In this document: piece after piece, positions 9,686 to 18,430 of the stretch
How positions within the stretch are numbered: the first letter of the stretch is position 1
Layout of the letters: each line of letters opens with the position of its first letter
Source of the DNA: Flavobacteriales bacterium UBA7690
GTDB lineage: Bacteria > Bacteroidota > Bacteroidia > Flavobacteriales_F > PHOS-HE28
Direction: 5' to 3'
DNA: 51,120 nucleotides
Assembly: GCA_002482775.1 (NCBI GenBank)
Contig: DLGQ01000105.1
Coordinates: 45,051 to 96,170 of the forward strand
Notes under the pieces: model-generated
The model's database searches: none
What the model saw: only the letters and a program-made list of their open reading frames with translations
What the model was told of the DNA's origin: nothing
Program-made: the position numbers and the translations under genes

Positions 9686-9886
9686 TCACTTCGAGCGCTT
9701 CCCTTCGGGTTGCTCCTTGATCTCCGCTTTGGTGTTCGTCGTGCCGGGCTTCTCCTTGTGCTCCGTGGTCTTGTCGGTAGGCATGTGGCTTCCCTTCTTG
9801 TCGTTCGTTCCAGGCGTTGCTGGTTGGCCTGCACTGTTAGGCTGATCGGCGCTCTTGGCCGTGTTCTTGTCTTCGTGCTTTTGCAT
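9686..9886 (-). CDS. Small highly hydrophilic, probably disordered protein
   Basis: 66 residues from the ATG at 9886 (MQKHEDKNTAKSADQPNSAG). The composition is almost entirely K, E, T, P, G, S, N and Q with no hydrophobic core, which suggests an intrinsically disordered protein. Proteins like this are often stress- or desiccation-related, but nothing specific is seen. It sits alone between the kinase and the permease genes. It could be a chance frame, but the sustained bias towards K, E and T argues for a real gene. Confidence 0.45.
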   Translation of the reverse strand: MQKHEDKNTAKSADQPNSAGQPATPGTNDKKGSHMPTDKTTEHKEKPGTTNTKAEIKEQPEGKRSK

Positions 9887-10011
9887 GATACAGTAGGTAT
9901 TTCGTGAGTGGCTGGCAGGTCCGCTTTCGGTACTTCCACCAACCTTGTACACTCTTCAGCAAATGATCGTCCGTACTGACCGGCTATGGCCCGAGCTCCG
10001 TGGATCTCGCG

Positions 10012-11328
10012 CTAGTACTGACCAATGGAGCCATCTCCGATCCCGGCAACGGTCAGCGGCAATTCATCCGGTGAGGCCATCTCACCCCGCAACAGCCCGA
10101 TCTCTTCCCCTTGGGATGCCCCACCCAGGAGCGCAGCCACAGTGAAGCCGAACAGCACCAGCGTACACACGATGGCAACTACGGGGATCACCGGAACCTT
10201 GCCCATGTGGAATGGCATCTTGTACGGCCGTACCAACTCCGGTTCGCGCCAACGCAGCACGATCGTGGAAACGTTCACCACGAGAAAAGTGAGGAAGATG
10301 CTCACCGTGGCGATGCGCGCCACGATGGCGATGTCGCCGATCAAGGCCAAGGCGTAAACGATTGCAGCGATGAGGACAAGTGCATTCAAGGGTGTCTTGC
10401 GCTGGGTAACCGCACCCAACCAGCGCATCGGACCCAGTTCCCGACCCATGTATGAGAGCACGCGTGAACTGCCCATCAAGTTCGATAGCAAGGTGTTGCT
10501 GGTGGAGAACAACGCGGCCACGCCGATCATGATCACGCCCGTCCGGCCCCACGTACTTTCAACTATGGCAGCCAGTGGCGCTGTTTCCTCGGCCAGTTGT
10601 TGCCAAGGCATAGCGCTGACGACCAGCACTGCCAGCCCCACATAGATGACCAGCACCACGCCGTTCGCGATGAAGAGCGCTCGCGGGATGTTGCGCTCCG
10701 GCGATCGTGTTTCCTCGGCGAGCTTCACGATGTCCTCGAAACCCATGTAGGCGAAGAAGCTCAGCGCGGCGGCGAAGAAGAGACCGTTGATGTTACCGTC
10801 GGGCAAAGCAAGCAGGTCCACGCTGCCCACATGCGGGAAGGCCGCGATACCGACCGCGACCAGTCCGAGTATCTCGATGGCGGTGAGCACGATATTCACG
10901 GTGCTGGACCCTTGGATGCCGAGGATGTTCACCCCCACCAACAGGGCGATGATGGCCAGCGCCACAGGCAGCAGCGGCAACTCCACCAGTTCGATGAAGT
11001 AGCCTGCGAAACCCAATGAGACCGTGGCCGCACTGATGATGCCGTTCAACGCGATCAACACCCCCACAGCCGTTCCTGTGCGTTGCCCGAAGGCCTTCTG
11101 CGCATAGACGTATTCACCACCTGAACGTGGGAAAGCGGAGCTCAGTTCCGCATAGGAGAACGCCGTAAGGAAGGCTGTGAACGACGCGATGAGGAAGGCC
11201 AACCACGTGAGATTCCCCGCTTCACCGGCGACCTTGCCGATCAACGTGTAGATCCCCGCACCAAGGATGGAACCGATGCCGAAGAAGATGACATGGCCAA
11301 GGCCTAGCGATCGCCGTAGGGTGGGCAT
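10012..11328 (-). CDS. APC superfamily amino acid permease
   Basis: 438 residues with about twelve membrane segments. The N-terminus shows the APC consensus 'GLGHVIFFGIGSILGAGIYTLIGKVAG' (glycine-rich first helix), followed by 'LSSAFPRSGGEYVYAQKAFG' and 'LSFFAYMGFEDIVKLAEETRSPERNIPRA', as in amino acid/polyamine/organocation permeases. The substrate cannot be assigned. It starts 10 bp after the stop of the glycosyltransferase gene upstream, so it is probably the third gene of a GH130-GT4-permease transcript. There is no obvious functional link to glycan synthesis. Confidence 0.88.
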   Translation of the reverse strand: MPTLRRSLGLGHVIFFGIGSILGAGIYTLIGKVAGEAGNLTWLAFLIASFTAFLTAFSYAELSSAFPRSGGEYVYAQKAFGQRTGTAVGVLIALNGIISAATVSLGFAGYFIELVELPLLPVALAIIALLVGVNILGIQGSSTVNIVLTAIEILGLVAVGIAAFPHVGSVDLLALPDGNINGLFFAAALSFFAYMGFEDIVKLAEETRSPERNIPRALFIANGVVLVIYVGLAVLVVSAMPWQQLAEETAPLAAIVESTWGRTGVIMIGVAALFSTSNTLLSNLMGSSRVLSYMGRELGPMRWLGAVTQRKTPLNALVLIAAIVYALALIGDIAIVARIATVSIFLTFLVVNVSTIVLRWREPELVRPYKMPFHMGKVPVIPVVAIVCTLVLFGFTVAALLGGASQGEEIGLLRGEMASPDELPLTVAGIGDGSIGQY

Positions 11329-11338
11329 ACCTATCGAC

Positions 11339-13663
11339 CTACGCCGCGTATGGCCGTGTGGTCCACTCCATCAGCGAAATCGATGTGCATCGGACAACCC
11401 GATGCAGATCGGTGATCCTGCTATCCAGCACACGGCGTTTCTTCCTCCGTTCGCTACGTTCGATGATGCACCGCGCGATCAGGTAACACACCGTGCTTTC
11501 CGCCCCTTGGTTCAGGTTCACGCTGTGCTCTTCCAATCCATCGTAGCAGCCGCCCGATGCGCTGTTGTACATCACCTGCGCCAGGTGGTTGCGACCGAGG
11601 AACCATTCGAAAGCCAAGTGCATCCTGCGCACATGCTCCGGATCCCCGAAGTTCTCGTGGAACAAGGACAGCGCCGATATCGTGTACGCCACATCGATGG
11701 GTTGCTCACCGAACAGATCGTGTTGGATCCCGGGTTCCTTCCAGGTGCGGTTGGAGATCACGCGCAACATGTCCCCATCGAACAAGTGGTTCAACAGGAA
11801 GCTGAACGTGGAGTTCGCGGCTTCGCGATAGGTGCTCCTCTTTGTTTCCAAGTGGGCGAGCAACATGGCCTCTGGAAGCACCGCGTTCCCGTAGGTGAGG
11901 ATGGGCTCGAACCAGTTCCATGCCGGGGTGGCCGTGGCGTTGTAGGTGTTCAGCAGGCGCGTGGCCAGTTGATCCACCAGTGCAGTGATACGCGCACTAT
12001 GCCGTACCGAATTGTAGGCGCACAGCCCTTTGATGCTGAAGGCGATCGCACGTGGTGAGGTGAGTGTTCCAACCCAAGGCAACGTCGTCTTCAACGACAG
12101 CTCGGCCGCACTCGCGAGGTCCGGAGATAGCACCGCTTCATGCGCCACACACTTGCCTAAAGCCCACACCGCGCGACCATTGCTGTCCTCCAGGTTCTCG
12201 CCTCGGTTCTGTGATGTGAACGCACCATCGCTATCAGCGTAATTCAAGAATCGGCCATCGCTCTGTTGGCAATGCTGGATGTAGTTGATGTAACGTGTGG
12301 CCAAGGCGCGATCGTGGCCGATACCACCTTCGTTCTCCGCATGAAGGCACAGGGCGATCAGCGCACGCGCATTGTCATCCAGTGTATGGCCCGACTTCAC
12401 ATCGGGCTCGCTGATGTCGCAGAACTGCACCATGCCGAGCTGATCGGTCATGTGGTACATATGCTGGAGCGAGATGGGCGGTCGCTGGAAACTGAGCTGT
12501 TCCGTGGACTGTGTACGGCGTGCGAATGTGCGCGCATGCGCGATGGCCACATTGTCCCACGCCGTAGCACGCATCCGTTGCAATGCGTTCCGGCCGAGGC
12601 GATCCATGCGTTCAGGATCCATAAGCAGCGCTATCGCCGCATCGGCGAGCTGCGTTGGACTGTTGAAGTCGATCAACACGCCGGTGCCATCATCCAGCAC
12701 TTCCTGCGCGTGCGGTATGCGCGTGCTGATCACCGGACAACCGCAGCCCATGGCGTACGCGAACGTGCCGCTCACCGCTTGCTCTGGGTCTTTCGACGTG
12801 AAGAGGTAGATGTCCGTGAGCTGCAACTGTTCCAGCAGTTCATCCAGCTCCAAGTAACGATCCACAAAACGGACGTGATCGTTCAAGCCGAGGGTGTTCA
12901 CCTTTTCGATCAACCCCTCGCGGTAGCGCTCGCCTTCGTGCCGCACCACTTCCGGATGCGTTCTTCCGAGGATGAGGTACAGCACATCGGGCACTTCCTT
13001 CTTGATCGCGACCAACGCATCCAGCGCCGTTTCGATGCTCTTGTTGGAGCTGAGCAGCCCGAAGGTGGAAAGCACGCGACGACCGGTAAGGCCGTACTTC
13101 TTCTTCATCTTGTCCTTGTCGTGCCACGCTACCACGTGCGTGCCGTGCGGAACCACGGTGATCTTGTCTTCGTCGATGTCGTACTCTTCGCGCAGGATCC
13201 GCGCCGAGCGTTCCGTGAGCACCACCACATCCGAGGCGCGTTCGGCCAAGGCGCGGATCATGGCGATGCGCTCCGCTGAAGGCGAGGGCAATACCGTGTG
13301 GAATGTCACCACCACGGGTTTCTCAACCGCGCTCAAGAACTGCAACAGGAACTGGCCTTCACCACCTTGGTACAGACCGAATTCATGTTGGATCCACACC
13401 CGATCGATGCGCGGGTCCTGGTCCACTTCCAGCGCCAAGCGGATGTGATCAGCGGCATCCTTCGTATCCAAGGTGTGCGTCACTTCCGTTGGATAGTCGC
13501 GCGAAACCTTACCGTCTTCCAAGGCACACACGGTATAGCGGAACGGCCCGTTGAACGTGCGGTTCAGCGCGGTCACCAGGTCTTGCGTATACGTGGCGAT
13601 GCCGCACACACGCGGAGGATAGGATGTGAGGATCAACACGCGATCCGTTGCTCGTTGTGTCAT
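11339..13663 (-). CDS. GT4 glycosyltransferase fused to a C-terminal alpha-helical (toroid-like) domain
   Basis: 774 residues. Residues of about 8-370 form a GT-B family 4 transferase: 'LILTSYPPRVCGIATYTQDL' acceptor loop, 'VTVVPHGTHV', 'RVLSTFGLLSSNKSIETAL', and the nucleotide-sugar site around 'FTSKDPEQAVSGTFAYAMGCG'. Residues of about 395-760 are helical with repeats such as 'LDDNARALIALCLHAE' and 'DSNGRAVWALGKCV', resembling an alpha/alpha-toroid of glycoside-active proteins. Bacteroidota often pair this fusion with GH130. The start overlaps the stop of the GH130 gene by ATGA, so the two are translationally coupled. Inference: synthesis or remodelling of a mannose-type glycan or storage sugar in the cytoplasm. 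Confidence 0.85.
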   Translation of the reverse strand: MTQRATDRVLILTSYPPRVCGIATYTQDLVTALNRTFNGPFRYTVCALEDGKVSRDYPTEVTHTLDTKDAADHIRLALEVDQDPRIDRVWIQHEFGLYQGGEGQFLLQFLSAVEKPVVVTFHTVLPSPSAERIAMIRALAERASDVVVLTERSARILREEYDIDEDKITVVPHGTHVVAWHDKDKMKKKYGLTGRRVLSTFGLLSSNKSIETALDALVAIKKEVPDVLYLILGRTHPEVVRHEGERYREGLIEKVNTLGLNDHVRFVDRYLELDELLEQLQLTDIYLFTSKDPEQAVSGTFAYAMGCGCPVISTRIPHAQEVLDDGTGVLIDFNSPTQLADAAIALLMDPERMDRLGRNALQRMRATAWDNVAIAHARTFARRTQSTEQLSFQRPPISLQHMYHMTDQLGMVQFCDISEPDVKSGHTLDDNARALIALCLHAENEGGIGHDRALATRYINYIQHCQQSDGRFLNYADSDGAFTSQNRGENLEDSNGRAVWALGKCVAHEAVLSPDLASAAELSLKTTLPWVGTLTSPRAIAFSIKGLCAYNSVRHSARITALVDQLATRLLNTYNATATPAWNWFEPILTYGNAVLPEAMLLAHLETKRSTYREAANSTFSFLLNHLFDGDMLRVISNRTWKEPGIQHDLFGEQPIDVAYTISALSLFHENFGDPEHVRRMHLAFEWFLGRNHLAQVMYNSASGGCYDGLEEHSVNLNQGAESTVCYLIARCIIERSERRKKRRVLDSRITDLHRVVRCTSISLMEWTTRPYAA

Positions 13664-14718
13664 GATGCGTTCTGTTTCAAGCGGGCCAACAATGCGGAGA
13701 GCTTCACCGAAGCCACGGCCACGCGCTCATCGGCAGCGCCGTAGTAGATGTAGAGGTCATCGTCAAAGACCACCGCACCGGACGGGAAAACGATGTTCTT
13801 CACGTAGCCGGTCTTCTCGTAGTCTTCCTGCGGTGTGATCAGTGGATGGTCCAACCGCGCGATGAGCTTCGATGGATCCTTCAGATCCAGCAAGGCCGCG
13901 CAGGCGTGGTAGACGAAACCGTGCGGCGTGTCTTCCGCAGCGTGGTAGATCAGCAACCAGCCGTCCGGCGTTTCTATCGGTGGTGCACCACCGCCGATGT
14001 GGCTGCTCTCATGCGGTAGCGCCGGGTCCAGCACGATGTGGCTTTTGAGGTCCATCAGGTAATGTTCCCAAAAGGACCGATCCAGCTCCGCGAAATCATT
14101 GAAGTACACGATCTGTATCCCTGGATGGATCCGGTGCAACAGCGCGAACTTCCCGTTGATCTTCTTCGGGAAGAACATCAGGTTCTTGTCCCAGGCCAGC
14201 AGCTTGTCCGCGAGCTCTTCCCCCAGCCCGTGCTCCTTCAACATCTTGTAGTGGAAGAGGTACTTCTGGTTCAGCCCATCGCAACAGTCGATGAGCTTCT
14301 TGAACTCGCGGTACGTGAACTGCGGTGTGATCACACCATGTTTGGTCCATGTCTGCAGGTCCTTCGATGTTGCGTAGGCACCCAGCGCGTTCGTGCGATC
14401 ATACCCCGTATAGGTCATGTAGTAGGTGTCCTCGATCTTCACGACCCGAGGATCCTCCATGCCTTGCGATTCATACGCGTGCTCCGGCATCAGCACTGGC
14501 CGATCCGCGCGGCACTCCACCTCCAACGGCCCGTTCAACAAACAATGCCCGATGGTGGAATAATTGCCATGCCGCACCGCCCGATAAAAGATGTGGACCT
14601 TCTCGCCCACGCGGATGCACGCCGGGTTCAACGCACCAGCGTTCTCGAAGCCGAGGTCGGTCTTGTCCAACACAACGCCATGACGGGTTACCGCCACGGT
14701 GTTCTTCGTTTCGTCCAT
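13660..14718 (-). CDS. GH130 family glycoside phosphorylase/hydrolase-like protein
   Basis: 352 residues from the ATG at 14718 (MDETKNTVAVTRHGVVL). A start at 14763 adds 15 residues outside the fold. GH130 hallmarks of the five-bladed propeller are visible: 'GALNPACIRVGEKVHIFYRA', 'YESQGMEDPRVVKIEDTYYM', 'ESSHIGGGAPPIETPDGWLLIYH' and 'VFPSGAVVFDDDLYIYYGAAD'. Characterised GH130 enzymes act on beta-mannosides, often by phosphorolysis; the exact substrate is not predictable here. It is the first gene of the operon with the GT4 fusion (ATGA overlap). Its promoter must lie in the 221-bp gap 14719-14939. Confidence 0.88.
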   Translation of the reverse strand: MDETKNTVAVTRHGVVLDKTDLGFENAGALNPACIRVGEKVHIFYRAVRHGNYSTIGHCLLNGPLEVECRADRPVLMPEHAYESQGMEDPRVVKIEDTYYMTYTGYDRTNALGAYATSKDLQTWTKHGVITPQFTYREFKKLIDCCDGLNQKYLFHYKMLKEHGLGEELADKLLAWDKNLMFFPKKINGKFALLHRIHPGIQIVYFNDFAELDRSFWEHYLMDLKSHIVLDPALPHESSHIGGGAPPIETPDGWLLIYHAAEDTPHGFVYHACAALLDLKDPSKLIARLDHPLITPQEDYEKTGYVKNIVFPSGAVVFDDDLYIYYGAADERVAVASVKLSALLARLKQNAS

Positions 14719-14939
14719 TGCTTTGCTACAGAAACGCCAAGGGGTGATCGGCGAACTACGCACTGCACACCCTCAATCGCCGCTCCGGATCCGTGCGGAA
14801 ATCCACATCGTCCGCGTGCCGCGCCCTACCGGACCATTGTGCGCCTTCGTCCAGAAGCGCCTCGGGGAAGAGTAACCCGAATAAGGGCGCTATTTCCTCA
14901 GTGGCCCCTGCGTTCTACCTTCTAAATGCTGCGCGAACA

Positions 14940-16202
14940 TCAAAGCGACCGCATGACCAAGATCGCCAACACCGTGGCTACAAAGACGGAACCGAAGCCC
15001 AAGCCGACCCATTTCCGCAGCGACTTGTCACCGAAGAACACCACGATCAGGTACTTCATCACGGTATTGGAGAGCGTGGCCAGCAACACGGCCGTCATGC
15101 CGTTCAACACGCCATCGTCTTGCGTGCCCTTGGCGATGGACAGCGTTATCGCATCCATGTCCGTGGCACCGAAAACGACGCTGGCGGCATAGAGGCCTTG
15201 CGCACTGTAGTTGGCTGAGGCCAGATCCATCAGCCACAGCACGGCCATGTAGATCAGCGCGAACTGGATGGCCACACTGAAGTTAAGCGGATTCGTGGGA
15301 GCGATAGGGGCGATAGCCGCCGAGCTGCCCTTCCGCTGGATAGCATAGGCCACACCGAACGACACCAGCGTGATGAAGCCGATAGGGATGGCCAGCTGCA
15401 TCGCCAAGTCTTTGTTCACCACCCAGGTCTCCAACCAGATGCGCGGGTAGAGCACCGCCGTGGCCACCAGGATGCTCGCGGCCGCTAACACATGCTGTCC
15501 ATTGGGCTGTTCGCGTGATCGCTTGGACATGCTCAACGTAACCGCCGTGCTCGAGACCAGTCCGCCCACGATACCGGCGAGAAATGTTCCCTTTCTGGTG
15601 CCGAACAACTTGGCGAGCAGGTAACCCGCCAGGCTGATGCCCGTGACCAGGATCACCATGATCCAGATCTCGTGCAGGTTCCAAACCCCGTTGGGACCGA
15701 ACTGCTCGTTGGGCAGGAAGGGCAGCACCACCGCGGAGATGATCGTGAACTGGATGAACGCGCGGATGTCCATCGGGGTGAGCGTTTCGATGAAACTGTG
15801 CAGCTTCAACTTCAACGAAAGCAGGGCCGTTATCGTCACCGCAGCGATCACGGCGAAGAGCACTTCACCTTGGAACACCACGGCACCAATGACGAAGGAG
15901 AGGATGCTGGACAACTCCGTGGTGATGCCGTAACTGCCCGACTTCGCGAGCATGACATAGGTGGCAATGACGAGGGCGATGAAGCCCATCAAGCCGCCAA
16001 CGAGCACCCACGCACCGTGGATCTGGGCAAGGTAGGCGCACAGGAAACCGAACAAGGCCGCGAACGTGTGGGTGCGCACACCGGCGAACTGCTCCTCCTT
16101 GTCCACCACGCGCTTGGCGTACTCGCGCTCCAGACCGATGAGGAAGCCAAGCGCCATCGCGATCAGCACGCCTTGCAGCAACTCCACCAGTTCATCGGAC
16201 AT
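14940..16202 (-). CDS. MgtC/SapB-DUF4010 membrane protein
   Basis: 420 residues, about a dozen hydrophobic segments. The N-terminal third is MgtC/SapB-like ('GFLIGLEREYAKRV', 'GVRTHTFAALFGFL'); the rest is the DUF4010 membrane domain ('GTFLAGIVGGLVSSTAVTLSMSKRS' and 'VVFGATDMDAITLSIAKG'). Full-length fusions of this kind are widespread; transport or pH/magnesium homeostasis has been proposed but is not established. It is divergent from the CbpA-like gene across a 74-bp gap and is followed by the GH130 operon after 221 bp. Confidence 0.88.
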   Translation of the reverse strand: MSDELVELLQGVLIAMALGFLIGLEREYAKRVVDKEEQFAGVRTHTFAALFGFLCAYLAQIHGAWVLVGGLMGFIALVIATYVMLAKSGSYGITTELSSILSFVIGAVVFQGEVLFAVIAAVTITALLSLKLKLHSFIETLTPMDIRAFIQFTIISAVVLPFLPNEQFGPNGVWNLHEIWIMVILVTGISLAGYLLAKLFGTRKGTFLAGIVGGLVSSTAVTLSMSKRSREQPNGQHVLAAASILVATAVLYPRIWLETWVVNKDLAMQLAIPIGFITLVSFGVAYAIQRKGSSAAIAPIAPTNPLNFSVAIQFALIYMAVLWLMDLASANYSAQGLYAASVVFGATDMDAITLSIAKGTQDDGVLNGMTAVLLATLSNTVMKYLIVVFFGDKSLRKWVGLGFGSVFVATVLAILVMRSL

Positions 16203-16276
16203 GCATCAAAGATCGTCATAGCAAGGTCGGCTCCCTCGACGTACCTTCCATGCGGCAGAATTCGGCCATCATTCAC

Positions 16277-17167
16277 ATGCCCACGGACCATTACACTGTA
16301 CTCGGCATTCCCCGCACGGCTTCAGCGGAGGACATCAAGAAGGCCTACCGCAAGCTCGCGCGCAAGCACCACCCGGACCTGAATCCGAACAACGCTGACG
16401 CGAAGAAGAAGTTCCAGGAGATCAACGAAGCCAATGAAGTGCTCAGCGATCCCGAGAGCCGCAAGAAGTACGACCAGTACGGCGATCAGTGGAAACACGC
16501 CGAGCAGTTCGAGCAAGCCAAGCGCGAGCAGGGGTCGCGACAGCAGGCCAGCGGTCAAGGAGGTAGCCCTTTCGGTGCAGGAGGTATGGATGAAGAGGAT
16601 CTATTCAGTTCCATGTTCGGCGGTCGCGGTAGGCAAGTGAAATTCCGTGGACAGGACTACCAGACCGAACTGCGCTTGGATGCAGAAGCCGCATACACCA
16701 CGCACAAACAAACGCTCAATGTCAATGGTAAGTCCATCCGCATCACGGTGCCTGCTGGCGTGGAGAACGAACAGTCCATCCGCATTCCCGGTCAAGGCGG
16801 CCCCGGCGTGAACGGCGGACCGAACGGCGATCTCTACCTCACCTTCTTCGTCGCACCGCATCCACGCTTCAAGCGCGTGGGCAAGGATCTGTACCTCACG
16901 CAAGAGCTCGACCTGTCCACCGCCATGCTCGGTGGCGAGATCACCGTGGACACCATGGACGGCAAAGTGAAACTGAAGGTCGCGCCCGAAACGCAACCAG
17001 GAACCAAGGTGAAACTGAAAGGAAAGGGCTTCCCCGTGTACAAACAGGAAGGCCAGTTCGGCGACCTCTTCGTCACCTACACCGTGAAACTGCCCACCGC
17101 CCTCAGCGACCGCGAGAAGGAACTCTTCCGCGAACTGGCCGCCCTCCGCAACACCGCATCCGCATGA
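16277..17167 (+). CDS. cbpA: CbpA-like J-domain co-chaperone
   Basis: 296 residues from the ATG at 16277 (MPTDHYTVLGIPRTASAEDI). An upstream start at 16250 adds nine residues before the J-domain. The J-domain (residues of about 3-70) has the essential HPD in 'ARKHHPDLNP'. A Gly/Phe/Gln-rich linker follows (about 90-130), then the substrate-binding beta domains (about 135-290; 'FRGQDYQTELRLDAEAAYT', 'KLKGKGFPVYKQEGQFGDLFV'). There is no zinc-finger, so this is class B (CbpA type) rather than DnaJ. It works with DnaK. It overlaps the next gene by ATGA, which supports the CbpA-CbpM assignment. Confidence 0.9.
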   Translation: MPTDHYTVLGIPRTASAEDIKKAYRKLARKHHPDLNPNNADAKKKFQEINEANEVLSDPESRKKYDQYGDQWKHAEQFEQAKREQGSRQQASGQGGSPFGAGGMDEEDLFSSMFGGRGRQVKFRGQDYQTELRLDAEAAYTTHKQTLNVNGKSIRITVPAGVENEQSIRIPGQGGPGVNGGPNGDLYLTFFVAPHPRFKRVGKDLYLTQELDLSTAMLGGEITVDTMDGKVKLKVAPETQPGTKVKLKGKGFPVYKQEGQFGDLFVTYTVKLPTALSDREKELFRELAALRNTASA

Positions 17168-17463
17168 GCACCGAACACCTGATCGCCGTTGATGTATTCG
17201 CCACGCACCAAGGGCTGGAGACCACCTTCGTCCATGCGCTCCACGATCGCGGGCTGATCCAGATCACCGTGGTGCAGGAGCAGTACTTTCTGGAGCCCGA
17301 GCAACTTTCGCGCATCGAACAGCTGGCCCGCATGCACTATGACCTCGACATCAACCTCGAAGGGTTGGAAGCCATCTGCCACATGCTGGACCGGATGGAT
17401 GCCGCGCAGCAAGAGGCGCGGGTGTTGAGGGAGCGGTTGCGGGTGTATGAGGGGGAGGAATAA
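17164..17463 (+). CDS. cbpM: CbpM-like chaperone modulator
   Basis: 99 residues, MerR-like helical fold: 'TTFVHALHDRGLIQI', 'YFLEPEQLSRIEQLARMHYDLDINLEGLEAICHMLDRMD', then a charged coiled tail (QQEARVLRERLRVYEGEE). CbpM proteins bind the J-domain of CbpA and inhibit it. The start codon overlaps the stop of the CbpA-like gene (ATGA), so the two should be made in step. It is the last ordinary gene before the accessory island. Confidence 0.85.
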   Translation: MSTEHLIAVDVFATHQGLETTFVHALHDRGLIQITVVQEQYFLEPEQLSRIEQLARMHYDLDINLEGLEAICHMLDRMDAAQQEARVLRERLRVYEGEE

Positions 17464-17481
17464 GGTGGTTTTAGTGGGAGT

Positions 17482-17608
17482 GTTTGGGCGTGCCCCCGTC
17501 CCAAATGCGGCCGGGGTCCGGCTTGGAGTTTAGCCCGGTCTTGAACCGGGCCTTTACTCCTCGCTCGTTCCTCGCTGCGGGGTGCCACTCCAATCCGTCA
17601 CGCGAAAT
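17482..17608 (+). repeat. Left boundary repeat of the accessory island (inverted copy of 23996-24100)
   Basis: Read on the plus strand this copy begins GTTTGGGCGT and ends ACGCGAAAT. It aligns with the reverse complement of 23996-24100 through shared blocks in the same order: GTTTGGGCGT, CAAATGC, GGCTT, CGCTCGTTCCTCGCT, GCGGG, TCCAATCC and ACGCGAAAT. Between the blocks the sequence differs, but hairpins are kept: here a stem of 7 out of 8 pairs encloses the CAAATGC loop. This copy has an extra hairpin at 17525-17560 (GCCCGGT with ACCGGGC, inside GGAGT with ACTCC). From memory, similar palindromic intergenic repeats occur widely in Bacteroidota; I could not verify that here. Confidence 0.75.
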
Positions 17609-17795
17609 GGGTCTGAAACTTGTCCGTATCAGAAACTTCACTTTCTTGGCGTTTACCGATCGGCGGAATTGTTGGCAACCGGGTGGATAGACGTCCAAGA
17701 TCGACGAGTCTTCCGGTTTGCTCGATAGAAGGTTGAGAGTGTAATATTGCAACAGCTTATCTGCCACATGGCGCAAGCCAGGTAGAAGGAGTTAC
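17609..17795. other. Intergenic stretch with one doubtful ORF
   Basis: The gap between the left boundary repeat and the PIN operon. On the minus strand an open frame runs from ATG at 17776 (MRHVADKLLQYYTLNLLSSK, then PEDSSILDVYPPGCQQFRRS) down to 17471. Its first 60 codons look mildly coding and AT-richer than the neighbourhood, but the frame then runs through the boundary repeat, so any such gene would be truncated by it. Nothing else was recognised. Confidence 0.3.
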
Positions 17796-17819
17796 GGGGC
17801 CGTCCGAAAGGGCGGCTCC
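17796..17819 (-). terminator. Hairpin with GAAA loop, candidate terminator of the Xre-PIN operon
   Basis: Plus-strand text GCCGTCC-GAAA-GGGCGGC forms a 7-bp stem (one G-T pair), extended by GGG/CTCC on the outside. On the minus strand it follows the small ORF ending at 17826 and precedes a pyrimidine-rich stretch (TAACTCCTTCTACC). There is no clean T-run, so the terminator call is moderate. Confidence 0.45.
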
Positions 17820-17825
17820 AGCTTT

Positions 17826-17939
17826 TCAGGGCTTCCGGTTCTCCTCGTAGCGGCGGTTGTACTTGCGGCGCTGGTGTTCCTGCTCCACCAGGAAAGCTGA
17901 CCATGAAAACACCTCGCGAATGATGCCGCGAATGCTCAC
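17826..17939 (-). CDS. Possible 37-residue basic protein coupled to the PIN gene
   Basis: The GTG start at 17939 overlaps the PIN gene's TGA (GTGA), the usual coupling pattern. The product (starting MSIRGIIREVFSWSAFLVEQ) continues with an Arg/Tyr-rich helix 'EHQRRKYNRRYEENRKP'. The amphipathic, charged composition looks genuine rather than random. If real it would be the third gene of the Xre-ImmA-PIN operon. Function unknown. The short length and GTG start keep confidence low. Confidence 0.4.
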   Translation of the reverse strand: MSIRGIIREVFSWSAFLVEQEHQRRKYNRRYEENRKP

Positions 17940-18430
17940 CCGCCCAACTCCTTCCGCATCTTCTCCATCTCGTCCTTCGGCAGCCACTTGTTGATGCCCT
18001 CCAAGACATCAAGCAAGGCCAAGCATTGCGGCGCATCGTAATGCCCGTTCCGATGTAGTTCGGCGATGCACCACAGGATGCCGTGGCACTCCAACTTCAT
18101 TTCGCCGCACTCCTTGCGCATGTCGCCATCACCGCTCACTACCAAGCCCTTCAGTTCCAAGGCGTGGAAAAGCACGCTCCGGTCAGCTGGACGTAGACCC
18201 TTCCGGCGACCGGTCGTTTCCACCACTTTCACCTCCTCTACCGTGAAGTTCCGAACGCGCAACTGGCCGGAAGCAATGAACGCTTGAAGTTGGTCCAGGT
18301 CCACCGCGTCACACTCGAACAGCACCAGCTCCGTGGTGTGGACCTCATGATCCAAGTGAAAGAAAAGGTCGAGCGCCCCGATGCCGATCAGGTCGAAGAA
18401 GATGTTGGCATCAGTGACAACGATCCTCAT
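17936..18430 (-). CDS. PIN-domain protein (candidate toxin RNase)
   Basis: 164 residues from the ATG at 18430 (MRIVVTDANIFFDLIGIGAL). Longer upstream frames run antiparallel through the neighbour gene and are rejected. Acidic PIN residues are in place: Asp7 in 'VVTDAN', a mid Asp in 'LRPADRSVLFHAL' and the late 'GLVVSGDGDMRKEC'. PIN domains are Mg-dependent RNases and commonly VapC-type toxins. Its start overlaps the stop of the Xre-ImmA/IrrE gene (ATGA), a recurrent pairing predicted as a toxin-antitoxin module. Downstream it overlaps the 37-residue ORF. Confidence 0.75.
   Translation of the reverse strand: MRIVVTDANIFFDLIGIGALDLFFHLDHEVHTTELVLFECDAVDLDQLQAFIASGQLRVRNFTVEEVKVVETTGRRKGLRPADRSVLFHALELKGLVVSGDGDMRKECGEMKLECHGILWCIAELHRNGHYDAPQCLALLDVLEGINKWLPKDEMEKMRKELGG

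Noticed and set aside
12266..13279. A 337-residue plus-strand frame
   Set aside because: Antisense to the GT4 gene, no recognisable motif.
17471..17776. A 101-residue minus-strand frame as a full gene
   Set aside because: The second half is read through the structured boundary repeat; kept only as a doubtful ORF in the gap description.
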